Below, in pieces: positions 1-8,806 of a DNA stretch of 64,000 nt. The position numbers and the translations under genes are program-made. The notes beneath the pieces were generated by a model that was not told the DNA's origin, made no database searches, and saw only the letters and a list, made by a program, of their open reading frames with translations. Origin of the DNA: Candidatus Litorirhabdus singularis (lineage in GTDB: Bacteria; Pseudomonadota; Gammaproteobacteria; Pseudomonadales; Halieaceae); NCBI RefSeq assembly GCF_026262625.1, contig NZ_SHNN01000002.1, positions 124,001-188,000 of the forward strand, written 5' to 3'. Positions within the stretch are counted from its first letter, which is position 1. The number at the start of each line of letters is the position of its first letter.

Positions 1-113
1 TCGTTGCTGTTCAGTTTTATCCTGGTCAAAGTGACATGATGTGGATTATGTTGGGGACACTAATAAGCTTCAATTGGATACGGCGAGAACGACCGGTTAG
101 GACTTTTGGGTAG
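1..113 (+). CDS. C-terminal end of a membrane protein, 5' end outside the window
   Basis: An open frame enters the window at base 3 and stops at TAG 111-113, four bases before the next start codon. Its 36 visible residues include a hydrophobic stretch (MMWIMLGTLISFNWI) followed by a basic tail (RRERP). This looks like the last membrane helix and cytoplasmic tail of an integral membrane protein. In a glycan locus an O-antigen polymerase/ligase or flippase is a reasonable guess, but too little is visible to assign a family. Tight spacing to the sulfotransferase suggests one operon. Confidence 0.5.
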   Translation, partial: VAVQFYPGQSDMMWIMLGTLISFNWIRRERPVRTFG

Positions 114-116
114 TTT

Positions 117-1037
117 ATGAAAAATGTGACTCCGATTTTTCTGATCTCTCTACCTAGATCCGGATCCACTCTTGCGCAACGTGTACTGGCTACGCACTGT
201 GAAATTGCGACTGCCTCGGAACCATGGGTAATGCTACCGCTCTATACTGCATTCGAATCAGGTTTATGTAAGGCAGAGTATTCGCAGGAAACCTTAGAGA
301 GTGCTGTACATGACTTTTGTAGGGTACTTCCAGGTGGCATTAAGGGATATCACGACGCAGTGGTGAATTTTGCGAAAACCTTATACGGCAGTCTTGCTTC
401 TGAGGTAAACGCCAGCTACTTTCTGGACAAGACACCGAGATACCATCTGATTATACATCATCTGCTTGAAGCATTCCCCGAAGCCAAATTTGTTGTGTTG
501 TGGCGAAATCCACTCGCGACTCTTGGATCTCGGATACATAGCTACGGCGGTGCATGGAGGTTACAGAACTATCACGTAGATTTATTTAGTGGCGTTGATA
601 GTCTCGCCAAGGCCTGCCAAAACTACCCCGAGCGAATTCACGCGGTGAGATATGAGGATATGGTTTCCTCGCCTGAGGATGTGTTTCTTAACATGTTTGA
701 CTACTTGGGGTTGGATTACGACCCTGTATGCGTGTCCTCTTTTTACAATGTTGAACTGCAGGGGCAGATGGGAGACAAGACGGGCCAAAAGAGCTATCGA
801 TCAATAGCTGCTGAGCCCCTCGAAAAATGGAAGACAACACTGGGTAGTCCGGTTCGCCGCTGGTGGTGTCGGCGATACTTAGATTGGGTGGGCGACGATA
901 GGCTTGATTTGATGGGTTACAATAAGAAAGAGTTGCTCGATTCTTTGAACTCAGCGAAGACAAATTACGCAAATGTCCCTATTGATCTTGCCCGGGTTAT
1001 TAAAGCAAGTTTGTTTAAGTCCTCACGATACAAGTAG
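117..1037 (+). CDS. P-loop sulfotransferase family protein
   Basis: This 306-aa cytoplasmic enzyme probably transfers sulfate from PAPS to a glycan or lipid-linked intermediate. The 5'-phosphosulfate loop PRSGST is at residues 13-18, directly after a hydrophobic beta-strand. The 3'-phosphate site follows as WRNP around 129-132 with S138, and a DKTPRY motif lies at 104-109, as in the Sulfotransfer_3-type family. It starts with ATG four bases after the preceding stop and ends eight bases before the glycosyltransferase ATG, so it belongs to the polysaccharide operon. A second sulfotransferase two genes on, and fucose synthesis genes further down, suggest sulfation of the surface glycan. The acceptor cannot be read from the sequence. 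Confidence 0.85.
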   Translation: MKNVTPIFLISLPRSGSTLAQRVLATHCEIATASEPWVMLPLYTAFESGLCKAEYSQETLESAVHDFCRVLPGGIKGYHDAVVNFAKTLYGSLASEVNASYFLDKTPRYHLIIHHLLEAFPEAKFVVLWRNPLATLGSRIHSYGGAWRLQNYHVDLFSGVDSLAKACQNYPERIHAVRYEDMVSSPEDVFLNMFDYLGLDYDPVCVSSFYNVELQGQMGDKTGQKSYRSIAAEPLEKWKTTLGSPVRRWWCRRYLDWVGDDRLDLMGYNKKELLDSLNSAKTNYANVPIDLARVIKASLFKSSRYK

Positions 1038-1044
1038 CGTTAAC

Positions 1045-2295
1045 ATGAACGAGAGATATGTGAGTATGGGTGGCGTTTTGATGGCTCTGGGCGACTTTCC
1101 TGAGGGAAACGCCACTGCTACAAGGCTCAAGATGATCTCGAAAACAGGCCAGTCGACTGGGTTAGGCATCGCCGTTGAGATATTACAAGCGACGCTTAAG
1201 AAAAAGGTCCCAGAAAATGCCTCTGTATGTGGTGAAGTTGAAGGCATACGCTTCAGGTACCTGAGTGGGAGTGTAGTCAGGCCGGTTTCGCTTCCAATGG
1301 CTGTATTGGATACCCTGAGAGGGTTGATTGGCGGGGTTCGATTGCTAGCATTCCCTAGATCATCAGATCGCTTGGATTTTATTATTTTTTATACTCCTAG
1401 CTTTTTGAAGCATAGCTTGCCGATGCTGATCGCCGTCATGAAAGGGATACCTGTATTTGTCGAGGCCTGCGAAATTAGAAGTAAGACCACTGGCGGTATC
1501 ACGCGGCATGCCATCGTGAGAATGTTTGATTTCACAGAGAAATGGATGGAGTGGATTTCACCGCGTGTGGCCAGTGGTATAATTCCGATTTCTCATACGA
1601 TTTCTGATTTCTACCGCGAGAAAGGTATATCGGAGGAAAAACTTTTTCTGTTGCCTATTCTGATTGATTGCGAAGTTTACAGGAAGACATCGGCTAGCTT
1701 TGTGAAAGAGTTAGAAGGGAAGGTTTACTTCTTGAACTCTGGCTCCTTTGTGGAAAAAGATGGTGTGGGGTATATTGTCGCGGCGTTCATTGAAGTTTTG
1801 AAAAAGACGCCAGACATTTTCCTAGTGTTCACTGGAAACGTGAGCGACAGCGACAAAGATAAGGTCAGAGCTGTATTTCTGGAAAATTCCTTGCCGGAAA
1901 ATGTGATTTTCCCCGGTATGCTGAGTAGAGCCGAGCTCGTGTGGGCGTATCAGAATGCAAATGCTCTGTTAAGCTGTCGGACCAATAGTAAGTACGCGAA
2001 TTTCGGTTTCCCCACTAAGATAGGGGAGTACCTTGCTTCCGGCACGATAGTTATTGCTACTCGTGTTGGAGACACTGAAATCTACTTGGAGGACAAAAAG
2101 ACCGCTCTTTTGGCTGAGCCGGAGAGCGTGGCTTCTATAGCCAGTTGTATGACGTACGTTATCAAAAACTTAATGAGAAGTAAGGCTATTGGATTAAGTG
2201 GGCGTAAAATCGCTCAGGAGAATTTCGACTATCGGGTTCATGCCGACCCCCTCCGCCGTTTTATTGAAGGTAGGCTCCAGTTAGCAGACCAGTGA
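1045..2295 (+). CDS. Glycosyltransferase family 4 (GT-B) protein
   Basis: A GT-B fold glycosyltransferase of about 416 aa, probably adding one sugar to a lipid-linked repeat unit at the inner membrane. The C-terminal half has the GT4 nucleotide-sugar-binding region around residues 318-345 (NFGFPTKIGEYLASG, then RVGDTEIY), including the acidic residue before the helix. An in-frame ATG at 973 would overlap the previous gene by 65 bases. ATG 1045, eight bases after the upstream stop, or ATG 1063, fits better. The stop TGA overlaps the next start as TGATG, indicating translational coupling to the sulfotransferase. Donor and acceptor are unknown. Confidence 0.85.
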   Translation: MNERYVSMGGVLMALGDFPEGNATATRLKMISKTGQSTGLGIAVEILQATLKKKVPENASVCGEVEGIRFRYLSGSVVRPVSLPMAVLDTLRGLIGGVRLLAFPRSSDRLDFIIFYTPSFLKHSLPMLIAVMKGIPVFVEACEIRSKTTGGITRHAIVRMFDFTEKWMEWISPRVASGIIPISHTISDFYREKGISEEKLFLLPILIDCEVYRKTSASFVKELEGKVYFLNSGSFVEKDGVGYIVAAFIEVLKKTPDIFLVFTGNVSDSDKDKVRAVFLENSLPENVIFPGMLSRAELVWAYQNANALLSCRTNSKYANFGFPTKIGEYLASGTIVIATRVGDTEIYLEDKKTALLAEPESVASIASCMTYVIKNLMRSKAIGLSGRKIAQENFDYRVHADPLRRFIEGRLQLADQ

Positions 2296-3287
2296 TGATG
2301 TCTAATGCCAATAATCAATCCCGTGAGTCAGCCCCGGTATTTTTGGTTGGTATGCCTAGGTCCGGAACAAAGTTACTTAGAGACCTTCTAAATAGGCATC
2401 CTAATATTCGTATTCCCGAGACGGAGTCAGTTATTTTGCCTATGTTGGTAAAAGAGTGGCCGGACTTTGGTGATTTATCCGTTGAGGCAAACTTTGATAA
2501 ATTTTTTTCAAGAGTGTCGAAGCAATTATTTTTTGAATACCTAAGGCAGGATAATCGCCCTATGACGCAGGTCATGTGGAAGAGCTATATCCAGGAATAT
2601 ACACCAGCGGGAATTTTTGAGGCGCTTGTGCGAGCGGATACGAACAATCGGTATGGAAGCGATATAATTTGGGGAGACAAAAGTCCCTCTTACATAAATC
2701 ATGTTGGACTTATCGCGGATATTTATCCGCGCGCGAGGGTAATACACATCGTGCGGGATGTTCGCGATTATTGTCTTTCCATCTCCAAAGCCTGGGGCAA
2801 AAATAAGTACAGAGCGTCCTATCGCTGGGGGCAGAGTGTAACGAAGGGGAGGGTAGAGGGGAGGGTTCTGGGTGAACGCTACCTACAAGTCAATTATGAA
2901 ACTCTTATTGAGTCACCTGAGGTGGTGTTGCGCAGTATCTGCAATATGCTCGAACTTGAATTCAGCGCAGAAATGCTTACTCTGGTAAAGCCGTCAGAAA
3001 ACCTAGGTGAAACCCGTGGCCAAACAGAGATAATTCCTACTAATAAGGGCAAGTTTGAAACTGAGTTGACACCCAAAGAATTGAAAAAAATTGAGGAAAT
3101 GGCTTTTAATGGAATGCTGGCTGCCGGTTATGAGCCCAGACTAGCAACATCTTATCGTAGCCCGTGGAAAGTCATCTTGTTCATGAGGAAGTTGCTAGAT
3201 GGTTATCATCTATCTCAGGCAGCGCGGCAAGAGCACGGTTTCTTTCGTGGTGTAAAGTTGCACTTGTACAATAGTAAAATAAGATAA
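2295..3287 (+). CDS. P-loop sulfotransferase family protein
   Basis: About 330 aa, with the PAPS 5'-phosphosulfate loop PRSGT near residue 21 and a 3'-phosphate-binding stretch (VRDVRDYCLS) near 153, typical of the Sulfotransfer_1/3 family. GTG 2292, ATG 2295 and ATG 2298 are all in frame. ATG 2295 overlaps the stop of the glycosyltransferase as TGATG and is preferred. The C-terminus is basic. It is the second sulfotransferase in the same operon, which suggests that two positions or two residues of the glycan are sulfated. An alternative role in sulfating a lipid or protein cannot be excluded. Confidence 0.85.
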   Translation: MMSNANNQSRESAPVFLVGMPRSGTKLLRDLLNRHPNIRIPETESVILPMLVKEWPDFGDLSVEANFDKFFSRVSKQLFFEYLRQDNRPMTQVMWKSYIQEYTPAGIFEALVRADTNNRYGSDIIWGDKSPSYINHVGLIADIYPRARVIHIVRDVRDYCLSISKAWGKNKYRASYRWGQSVTKGRVEGRVLGERYLQVNYETLIESPEVVLRSICNMLELEFSAEMLTLVKPSENLGETRGQTEIIPTNKGKFETELTPKELKKIEEMAFNGMLAAGYEPRLATSYRSPWKVILFMRKLLDGYHLSQAARQEHGFFRGVKLHLYNSKIR

Positions 3288-3335
3288 AGCGAGATGGCGA
3301 AATGTTGAAATCATGTTTATTGAGTTGATGGGATT

Positions 3336-4448
3336 TTGAAAGTACTAATCACTGGCCCGTCTCTAGCGGATCCCGGTGGCGTCGCTGGTTACTGGAGTTC
3401 GGTACTACCGCATCTCCGCGAGGCCGAGCATCTAGGGACCGACTACATGGAAATTGGCGGTACGCATTCCTCTTTGGGTTTGCTTCATCCACTGATGGAC
3501 CAAATTAGATTTTTTGGAGCTTTACGAAGGTTCAAACCAGATATCGTTCATGTTAACCCCTCCCTGGGTTTAAAGAGCGTGTTGAGAGATGGGATGTTTA
3601 TTTCGCAGGCAGTTTTCTTTGGCTCACCGATAGTAGTATTTTTCCACGGTTGGGACAAAAGCTTTGAAGCAATTTTGGAAAAGAGGTGGTTATTCCTTTT
3701 TAGGCGAGTGTACTTTAAAGCTAGTACACTCGTGGTACTGGCGTCATCTTTTCAATCTAAGTTACTGCAATGGGATGTAAAGGGGCCAGTTAGATTGGCG
3801 ACCACGACGGTCTCAAGCGATCTCGTTTATGGTTTTTCGATTGAAGATAAGCTGGCTGCAATGCGCGATGAATCTACGCTAAGTGTGCTATTTTTAGCCC
3901 GATTGGCCAGAGACAAAGGAGCTTTAGAGTCCATGGAAGCTATTTCTAAGCTCCGGCTTGAGGGTCATCCAATCCGAATCACCGTTGCAGGTGATGGCGA
4001 AGACATGGCGGAGGTAAAAGCATTTGCTCGGTTGCATGACCCGGGCGGCCATTACATCGATGTCGTTGGAGACGTCAGGGGGGATGAAAAGAAGCAGTTG
4101 CTTGCGTCACACCATATATATAGTTTTCCATCTACTTACGGGGAAGGCATGCCCACTTCAGTGTTAGAAGCCATGGCATTCGGGATGGCTGTCGTGACGT
4201 GTCCTGTGGGTGGGATTAAGGATTTTTTCGTTGAACCTGACATGGGTGTGATCGTGGCACACCGCAATAGTGATGATGTTGCGGCAGGTATCAAGCGACT
4301 TATTGCAGACCCGGATAGTTTGTACCGTATAGCCGAGGCGAATCATGATTATGCGAATAGAAACTTTATGGCACCTAATGCCGCGCGCTTCTTGATGAGC
4401 TGTTACGCGGAACTTGCTGACCACACTATTGGCGATTTGAGTACGTAG
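3336..4448 (+). CDS. Glycosyltransferase family 4 protein
   Basis: A 370-aa GT-B glycosyltransferase. The N-terminus KVLITGPSLADPGGVAGYW is the typical glycine-rich acceptor-side loop of GT4. Around residues 270-300 it has the donor-site pattern EGMPTSVLEAMAFG followed by PVGGIKDFF, the E-x7-E region of the family. The start appears to be TTG 3336, preceded by a GATGGGA-like ribosome site, because translation from here gives the conserved N-terminal strand. It lies 48 bases after the sulfotransferase in the same direction and is probably the last gene before the longer gap at 4449-4811. Confidence 0.85.
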   Translation: MKVLITGPSLADPGGVAGYWSSVLPHLREAEHLGTDYMEIGGTHSSLGLLHPLMDQIRFFGALRRFKPDIVHVNPSLGLKSVLRDGMFISQAVFFGSPIVVFFHGWDKSFEAILEKRWLFLFRRVYFKASTLVVLASSFQSKLLQWDVKGPVRLATTTVSSDLVYGFSIEDKLAAMRDESTLSVLFLARLARDKGALESMEAISKLRLEGHPIRITVAGDGEDMAEVKAFARLHDPGGHYIDVVGDVRGDEKKQLLASHHIYSFPSTYGEGMPTSVLEAMAFGMAVVTCPVGGIKDFFVEPDMGVIVAHRNSDDVAAGIKRLIADPDSLYRIAEANHDYANRNFMAPNAARFLMSCYAELADHTIGDLST

Positions 4449-4811
4449 TCCTAAGTATATCCTAGAAAAATAGCACCTCAATGTTCCTAGTATTTCGAAT
4501 TCTTGGAGGCCTTTTACTTGGACAAAACTGTGGGTTGCAGCCACTTCAGTACTATGAGAATTTATGTGAGGCCGACTGACTCGCACTTTCACAATATTTT
4601 GAGTTGATTTGTGCTTTGCTTATCTATTTAAAGCCGATTTAGTAGGGCAATATACGTGCTGACTTGAGATATTATAATTCCGAGATGAGAAGGTCGAGAT
4701 CGGTTGCATATCTGATGTCGAGTATTTTTTTGTGAACAGTAGTGCTATAAGAAGGTTGTCGATGGCCTTTACTTTTAGCTTGAAGAAACTTTAAGAGAGA
4801 TGGGTAATTAA
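4449..4811 (+). promoter_or_regulatory. 363-bp AT-rich spacer upstream of gmd
   Basis: No convincing gene is seen here. The spacer is AT-rich and contains a perfect TATAAT at 4673-4678, but no good -35 box lies 16-18 bases upstream, so a promoter for gmd-fcl is only likely, not shown. AGAGAG at 4795-4800 is a plausible ribosome site for gmd. No clear intrinsic terminator for the upstream operon was found. Confidence 0.35.
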
Positions 4812-5942
4812 ATGGGCGAGCAAAAAATTGCGCTGATTACAGGGGTTACAGGCCAAGACGGTTCTTACTTGGCAGAGCTCCTTCTTGAAAAAGGCTATGA
4901 AGTACATGGCATTAAGAGGCGTGCTTCGTCATTCAATACCGAGCGAGTGGATCATATCTATCACGATAGCCACGAAACGGATGTAAACTTTTTCCTTCAT
5001 TACGGCGATTTGAGTGATACCTCAAATTTAGTGCGTCTGATTCAGCAAATACAGCCCCTCGAAATATATAACTTGGGTGCAATGAGCCATGTTGCGGTTT
5101 CTTTCGAATCACCGGAATACACAGCGGATGTTGATGCCCTGGGTACCTTGCGAATTCTTGAAGCTATTCGCTTGCTCGGAATGGAGAAAACTGTCAAGTT
5201 CTATCAAGCCTCTACTTCAGAACTATATGGTTTAGTCCAAGAAGTTCCGCAGCGTGAGACGACCCCATTTTACCCGCGCTCTCCCTACGCTGCGGCAAAA
5301 ATGTACGCCTATTGGATTACTGTCAATTATCGTGAGGCCTACGGTATGTATGCCTGTAATGGAATACTGTTTAACCATGAATCCCCTAGACGCGGTGAAA
5401 CCTTTGTAACGAGAAAGATTACGAGAGGATTGGCAAATATTGCTATGGGTGCTCAAGACTGCCTTTACATGGGGAATATCGACGCCAAAAGAGACTGGGG
5501 GCACGCCAAAGATTATGTCGAGATGCAATGGCTGATGCTGCAGCAGGATTTGGCAGAGGACTTCGTAATTGCAACAGGCGTACAGTATTCGGTTCGCGAG
5601 TTTATTCAAGCCTCCTGTAGCGAGCTTGGACTGCAACTGGAATGGCGCGGTGAGGGTATTGAAGAGACAGCAACGGTAATAAGAGTAGAGGAGCGTGGCC
5701 TCGGTCTGACAGATGGACTTCTTGGCAAGACTATCATGCGCGTTGACCCTCGCTACTTTAGACCTACAGAGGTAGAAACACTGCTAGGTGATCCTACGAA
5801 GGCAAAGGAGAAGCTTGGCTGGACACCTCAGATAACGTTTGCAGATTTGGTTGCTGAAATGATTTCCCATGATTTGGATAACGCTAAGCGTTTCAAATTG
5901 TTGCAAGATCATGGCTACGAAGTATCTCTAATCGAGGAATAG
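4812..5942 (+). CDS. gmd: GDP-mannose 4,6-dehydratase
   Basis: Converts GDP-D-mannose to GDP-4-keto-6-deoxy-D-mannose, the first committed step to GDP-L-fucose. This is a 376-aa extended short-chain dehydrogenase, the usual Gmd length. The NADP-binding motif TGVTGQDG is at residues 10-17, followed by [11 protein letters not shown], which is diagnostic for Gmd. The catalytic STSELYG is near 134 and YAAAK is at Y159/K163. [16 protein letters not shown] is the conserved Gmd substrate loop. GDP-fucose synthase follows after five bases, so the two steps are encoded together. Confidence 0.97.
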   Translation: MGEQKIALITGVTGQDGSYLAELLLEKGYEVHGIKRRASSFNTERVDHIYHDSHETDVNFFLHYGDLSDTSNLVRLIQQIQPLEIYNLGAMSHVAVSFESPEYTADVDALGTLRILEAIRLLGMEKTVKFYQASTSELYGLVQEVPQRETTPFYPRSPYAAAKMYAYWITVNYREAYGMYACNGILFNHESPRRGETFVTRKITRGLANIAMGAQDCLYMGNIDAKRDWGHAKDYVEMQWLMLQQDLAEDFVIATGVQYSVREFIQASCSELGLQLEWRGEGIEETATVIRVEERGLGLTDGLLGKTIMRVDPRYFRPTEVETLLGDPTKAKEKLGWTPQITFADLVAEMISHDLDNAKRFKLLQDHGYEVSLIEE

Positions 5943-5947
5943 CGGAC

Positions 5948-6916
5948 GTGAAGCAACCAAAAATATTTGTAGCAGGACACCGCGGAATGGTTGGGAGCGC
6001 CATTGTGCGAAATCTTCGGCAGAAGGGATACGAGAATATACTCCTTGCGGATCGTGGAGTTGTTGATTTAACCATTCAAGCAGCTGTCCAGGGTTTCTTA
6101 GCGCGGGAGAAACCAGAGCAAGTGTACTTGGCGGCGGCCAAAGTGGGTGGTATTCACGCGAACAACACCTATCCTGCGGAGTTCATATACGAGAACCTTA
6201 TGATAGAAGCGAATGTCATTAATGCTTCTTGGTTAAGCGGGGTGAATCGGTTGTTGTTTCTGGGAAGCTCTTGTATTTACCCAAAACTAGCACCCCAACC
6301 GATGAAGGAAAACGCTCTGTTGACCGGAGTACTAGAACCAACCAATGAGCCCTATGCGTTAGCCAAAATAGCCGGTATTAAATTGTGTGAGTCCTATAAT
6401 CGTCAGTACGGTACGGATTATCGCTCGGTTATGCCTACGAATCTCTATGGTCCTGGCGATAACTACCATCTCGAGAACAGTCATGTAATCCCTGCGCTAA
6501 TTCGTAAGTTTCACGAAGCGAAGGTACGGAGTGAAAAAGAAGTTGTGGTTTGGGGTACCGGCAAGGCTATGCGCGAATTTTTGCATGTGGATGATATGGC
6601 GGCGGGTAGTGTCCACGCTATGGAATTGGATAAGTCCGTTTACTGGGACAATGTTGAGTCGATGCTCTCTCATATCAACGTGGGCACAGGTGTGGATGTC
6701 ACTATTGCGGAGCTGGCAAAACTGGTAGGGACCGTAGTCGGCTATAAAGGGAATATTGTCCACGACACAACTAAGCCAGACGGTGCCCCTCGGAAGCTGA
6801 TGGACGTAGCTCGTCTACACTCGCTTGGGTGGCAGCCGCAGTTTGAACTGGAAGAAGGTTTGGCAAACGCATATGACTGGTTTCTCTCTAATACAGGTGA
6901 GGTAGCGGGGGTTTAG
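5948..6916 (+). CDS. fcl: GDP-L-fucose synthase
   Basis: A 322-aa extended SDR (Fcl/WcaG) that epimerises and reduces GDP-4-keto-6-deoxymannose to GDP-L-fucose with NADPH. The cofactor motif GHRGMVG is at residues 10-16. SSCIYP supplies the catalytic Ser region, and YALAK has Y136 and K140. NLYGPGDNY is a hallmark of the family. The start is GTG 5948, five bases after the gmd stop. With gmd it makes the fucose donor for the upstream glycosyltransferases. Confidence 0.96.
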   Translation: MKQPKIFVAGHRGMVGSAIVRNLRQKGYENILLADRGVVDLTIQAAVQGFLAREKPEQVYLAAAKVGGIHANNTYPAEFIYENLMIEANVINASWLSGVNRLLFLGSSCIYPKLAPQPMKENALLTGVLEPTNEPYALAKIAGIKLCESYNRQYGTDYRSVMPTNLYGPGDNYHLENSHVIPALIRKFHEAKVRSEKEVVVWGTGKAMREFLHVDDMAAGSVHAMELDKSVYWDNVESMLSHINVGTGVDVTIAELAKLVGTVVGYKGNIVHDTTKPDGAPRKLMDVARLHSLGWQPQFELEEGLANAYDWFLSNTGEVAGV

Positions 6917-7154
6917 AACTTCGCTTTGTCAAGAATTGGAACCGCTTCACAGATTGCCTGCTGACATCTGGCAAATCCCCTTTTTCTATGCCATAAATAT
7001 GTTTTTGAGAGGAACACTTGGTGGTAGTCAAATGGGTTCTCTAGTGGCCCTCTGCAGGTGCCTTCCGTTGTGATTCTGTGAAACTGAATTTAGTTGGCTG
7101 AAAAGATATGAAATACTTAATGATTGCCTCTTTTATTTTAGACAAGGCAGTAAT

Positions 7155-8804
7155 GTGATTATGCCTGAATCAGCCGCTAGGCAATCCGCAACCAGGACAT
7201 CTGGATCATATTTTTTGTGGTCAGCCTTGGCGGTTGCTGCAGCTTGTCTCGCCTATATCTTCTTCGATGGATTCGTCGAGATGGAGTATCGATGGGCGAA
7301 TGTAGAGGAATATAGCCATGGTTATATGATTCCTTTGGTGGCCATGTTCCTGTTCTATCAGAAAATACCCGCTTTGGTCGCGCTGGATTGGCGCGCTAAT
7401 TGGCTGGGTCCCTTCCTAATGGTGGGCGCAATTCTGGGTTGGTTCCTGGGTGAGATGAGTTCCCTGTTCATCATTGTCCACTACAGTTTTTTGCTCTCGT
7501 TAGTTGCTCTGGCAATTAGTGTATTCGGCTGGCGTGGTTTTCGAAAAACATGGGCCGCTTTCGTCTACTTAGTTTTTATGATTCCTCTGCCAGTGTTTCT
7601 GTATCGTGGTCTGTCTGAACGTCTGCAGCTGATCTCCACGGAGATCGGCGTGGCGGTAATCAAACTATTTGGCATTAGCGTCTACACCACCGGTAACGTA
7701 ATTGATCTCGGCGTTTATCAGCTTCAGGTGGTTGAAGCGTGTAGTGGCTTGAGCTACCTATTCCCGCTGATGAGTTTCGGCTTCCTTATCGCCTATGTAT
7801 ACAACGGCCCTAACTGGCACAAATGGACCATTTTCCTCAGCACTATTGTTATTACCATTCTCATGAATAGTTTCCGCATTGGCGTTATTGGCGTAACGGT
7901 CGAGTATTGGGGCATTGAGATGGCCGAAGGCTTTCTCCACGACTTTGAAGGCTGGTTTGTATTTATGGCCTGTCTTGGCGTGCTGTTCTTGCTGGTGCTG
8001 TTTCTTAACTACGTAATCGGGCGCAAGGCGTCGCCTCTCGACCTGATTGACTTGTCGTATCCAACTTTGGCTGAGATAAAGGCTATTGCGCCAGGGCAGC
8101 GTAAGTTCAACGTTGCTCTTATTACCAGTACGATTTTGCTGGCACTGGCGCTGCCCACATCAATCTATATCGATGATCGTGAGGAATATACCCCTTTGAG
8201 AAACACGTTTATTAGTTTTCCTTTGTTGCGTGGCGACTGGGTAGGTAAGGAATCTGTGTTAGAGGCCAACATACTGGAAGCACTAGACTACCCCGACTAT
8301 ATTCAGGCGAACTACCGTAAAAGCGGCGATAGAATCCCGGTCAATTTCTATGTGGCTTACTACGAGTCGCAAAGAACCGGCTCTTCCATTCACTCCCCGC
8401 GCTCTTGCATCCCCGGCGGTGGCTGGAAGATCTCTGGTCTGACTCAGGTTGACCTGGCCGAGAAGGGCCTTGCGGGCCTCAATGTTAACCGGCTGATGAT
8501 ATCCAAAGGCGAGCATTCTCAATTGGTGTATTACTGGTTTGCTCAGCGCGGTCGAGTGATTACCAACGAATATTTGGCCAAGTGGTACTTATTCAGCGAC
8601 GGGTTAACCATGCAGCGTTCAGATGGGGCGTTAGTGAGACTGGTAACTGTGGTTCCTCCCGGCGAGGATGTTGCAAATGCGGATGCGCGCTTACAAGAGT
8701 TCCTTAGGGATTTCTATCCGATTATGCCCAGATATCTGCCTGGCGCAGACGCTGCTTTATCGCAGGGTATTGATTCTTCTTCCTTGGCGCCTGCTGCTGA
8801 TTAG
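7155..8804 (+). CDS. Exosortase with fused EpsI domain (XrtA/XrtD type)
   Basis: A membrane transpeptidase-like enzyme that cleaves PEP-CTERM-type sorting signals at the inner membrane. The first 300 residues hold about eight membrane helices and the exosortase triad: Cys196 in VVEACSGLSYLF, Arg241 in MNSFRIGVIGV and His262 in GFLHDFEGW. The C-terminal 220 residues form an EpsI domain (PLLRGDWVG, SPRSCIPGGGW), a fusion normal for XrtA and XrtD enzymes; I cannot decide between the two. GTG 7155 has AAGG seven bases upstream, and ATG 7161 is the alternative. The fucose-synthesis genes lie upstream and a WecA-like transferase follows after two bases. The only candidate substrate visible is the PEP-CTERM protein near 49-50 kb. 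Confidence 0.93.
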   Translation: MIMPESAARQSATRTSGSYFLWSALAVAAACLAYIFFDGFVEMEYRWANVEEYSHGYMIPLVAMFLFYQKIPALVALDWRANWLGPFLMVGAILGWFLGEMSSLFIIVHYSFLLSLVALAISVFGWRGFRKTWAAFVYLVFMIPLPVFLYRGLSERLQLISTEIGVAVIKLFGISVYTTGNVIDLGVYQLQVVEACSGLSYLFPLMSFGFLIAYVYNGPNWHKWTIFLSTIVITILMNSFRIGVIGVTVEYWGIEMAEGFLHDFEGWFVFMACLGVLFLLVLFLNYVIGRKASPLDLIDLSYPTLAEIKAIAPGQRKFNVALITSTILLALALPTSIYIDDREEYTPLRNTFISFPLLRGDWVGKESVLEANILEALDYPDYIQANYRKSGDRIPVNFYVAYYESQRTGSSIHSPRSCIPGGGWKISGLTQVDLAEKGLAGLNVNRLMISKGEHSQLVYYWFAQRGRVITNEYLAKWYLFSDGLTMQRSDGALVRLVTVVPPGEDVANADARLQEFLRDFYPIMPRYLPGADAALSQGIDSSSLAPAAD

Positions 8805-8806
8805 TA

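Noticed and set aside
973-1044. Upstream start for the GT4 glycosyltransferase
   Set aside because: It would overlap the sulfotransferase by 65 bases and add a non-conserved extension; ATG 1045 gives a normal N-terminus.
4164-4592. 142-aa minus-strand frame over the end of the GT4 gene and the spacer
   Set aside because: No domain, no ribosome site, and most of it overlaps a well-supported glycosyltransferase.
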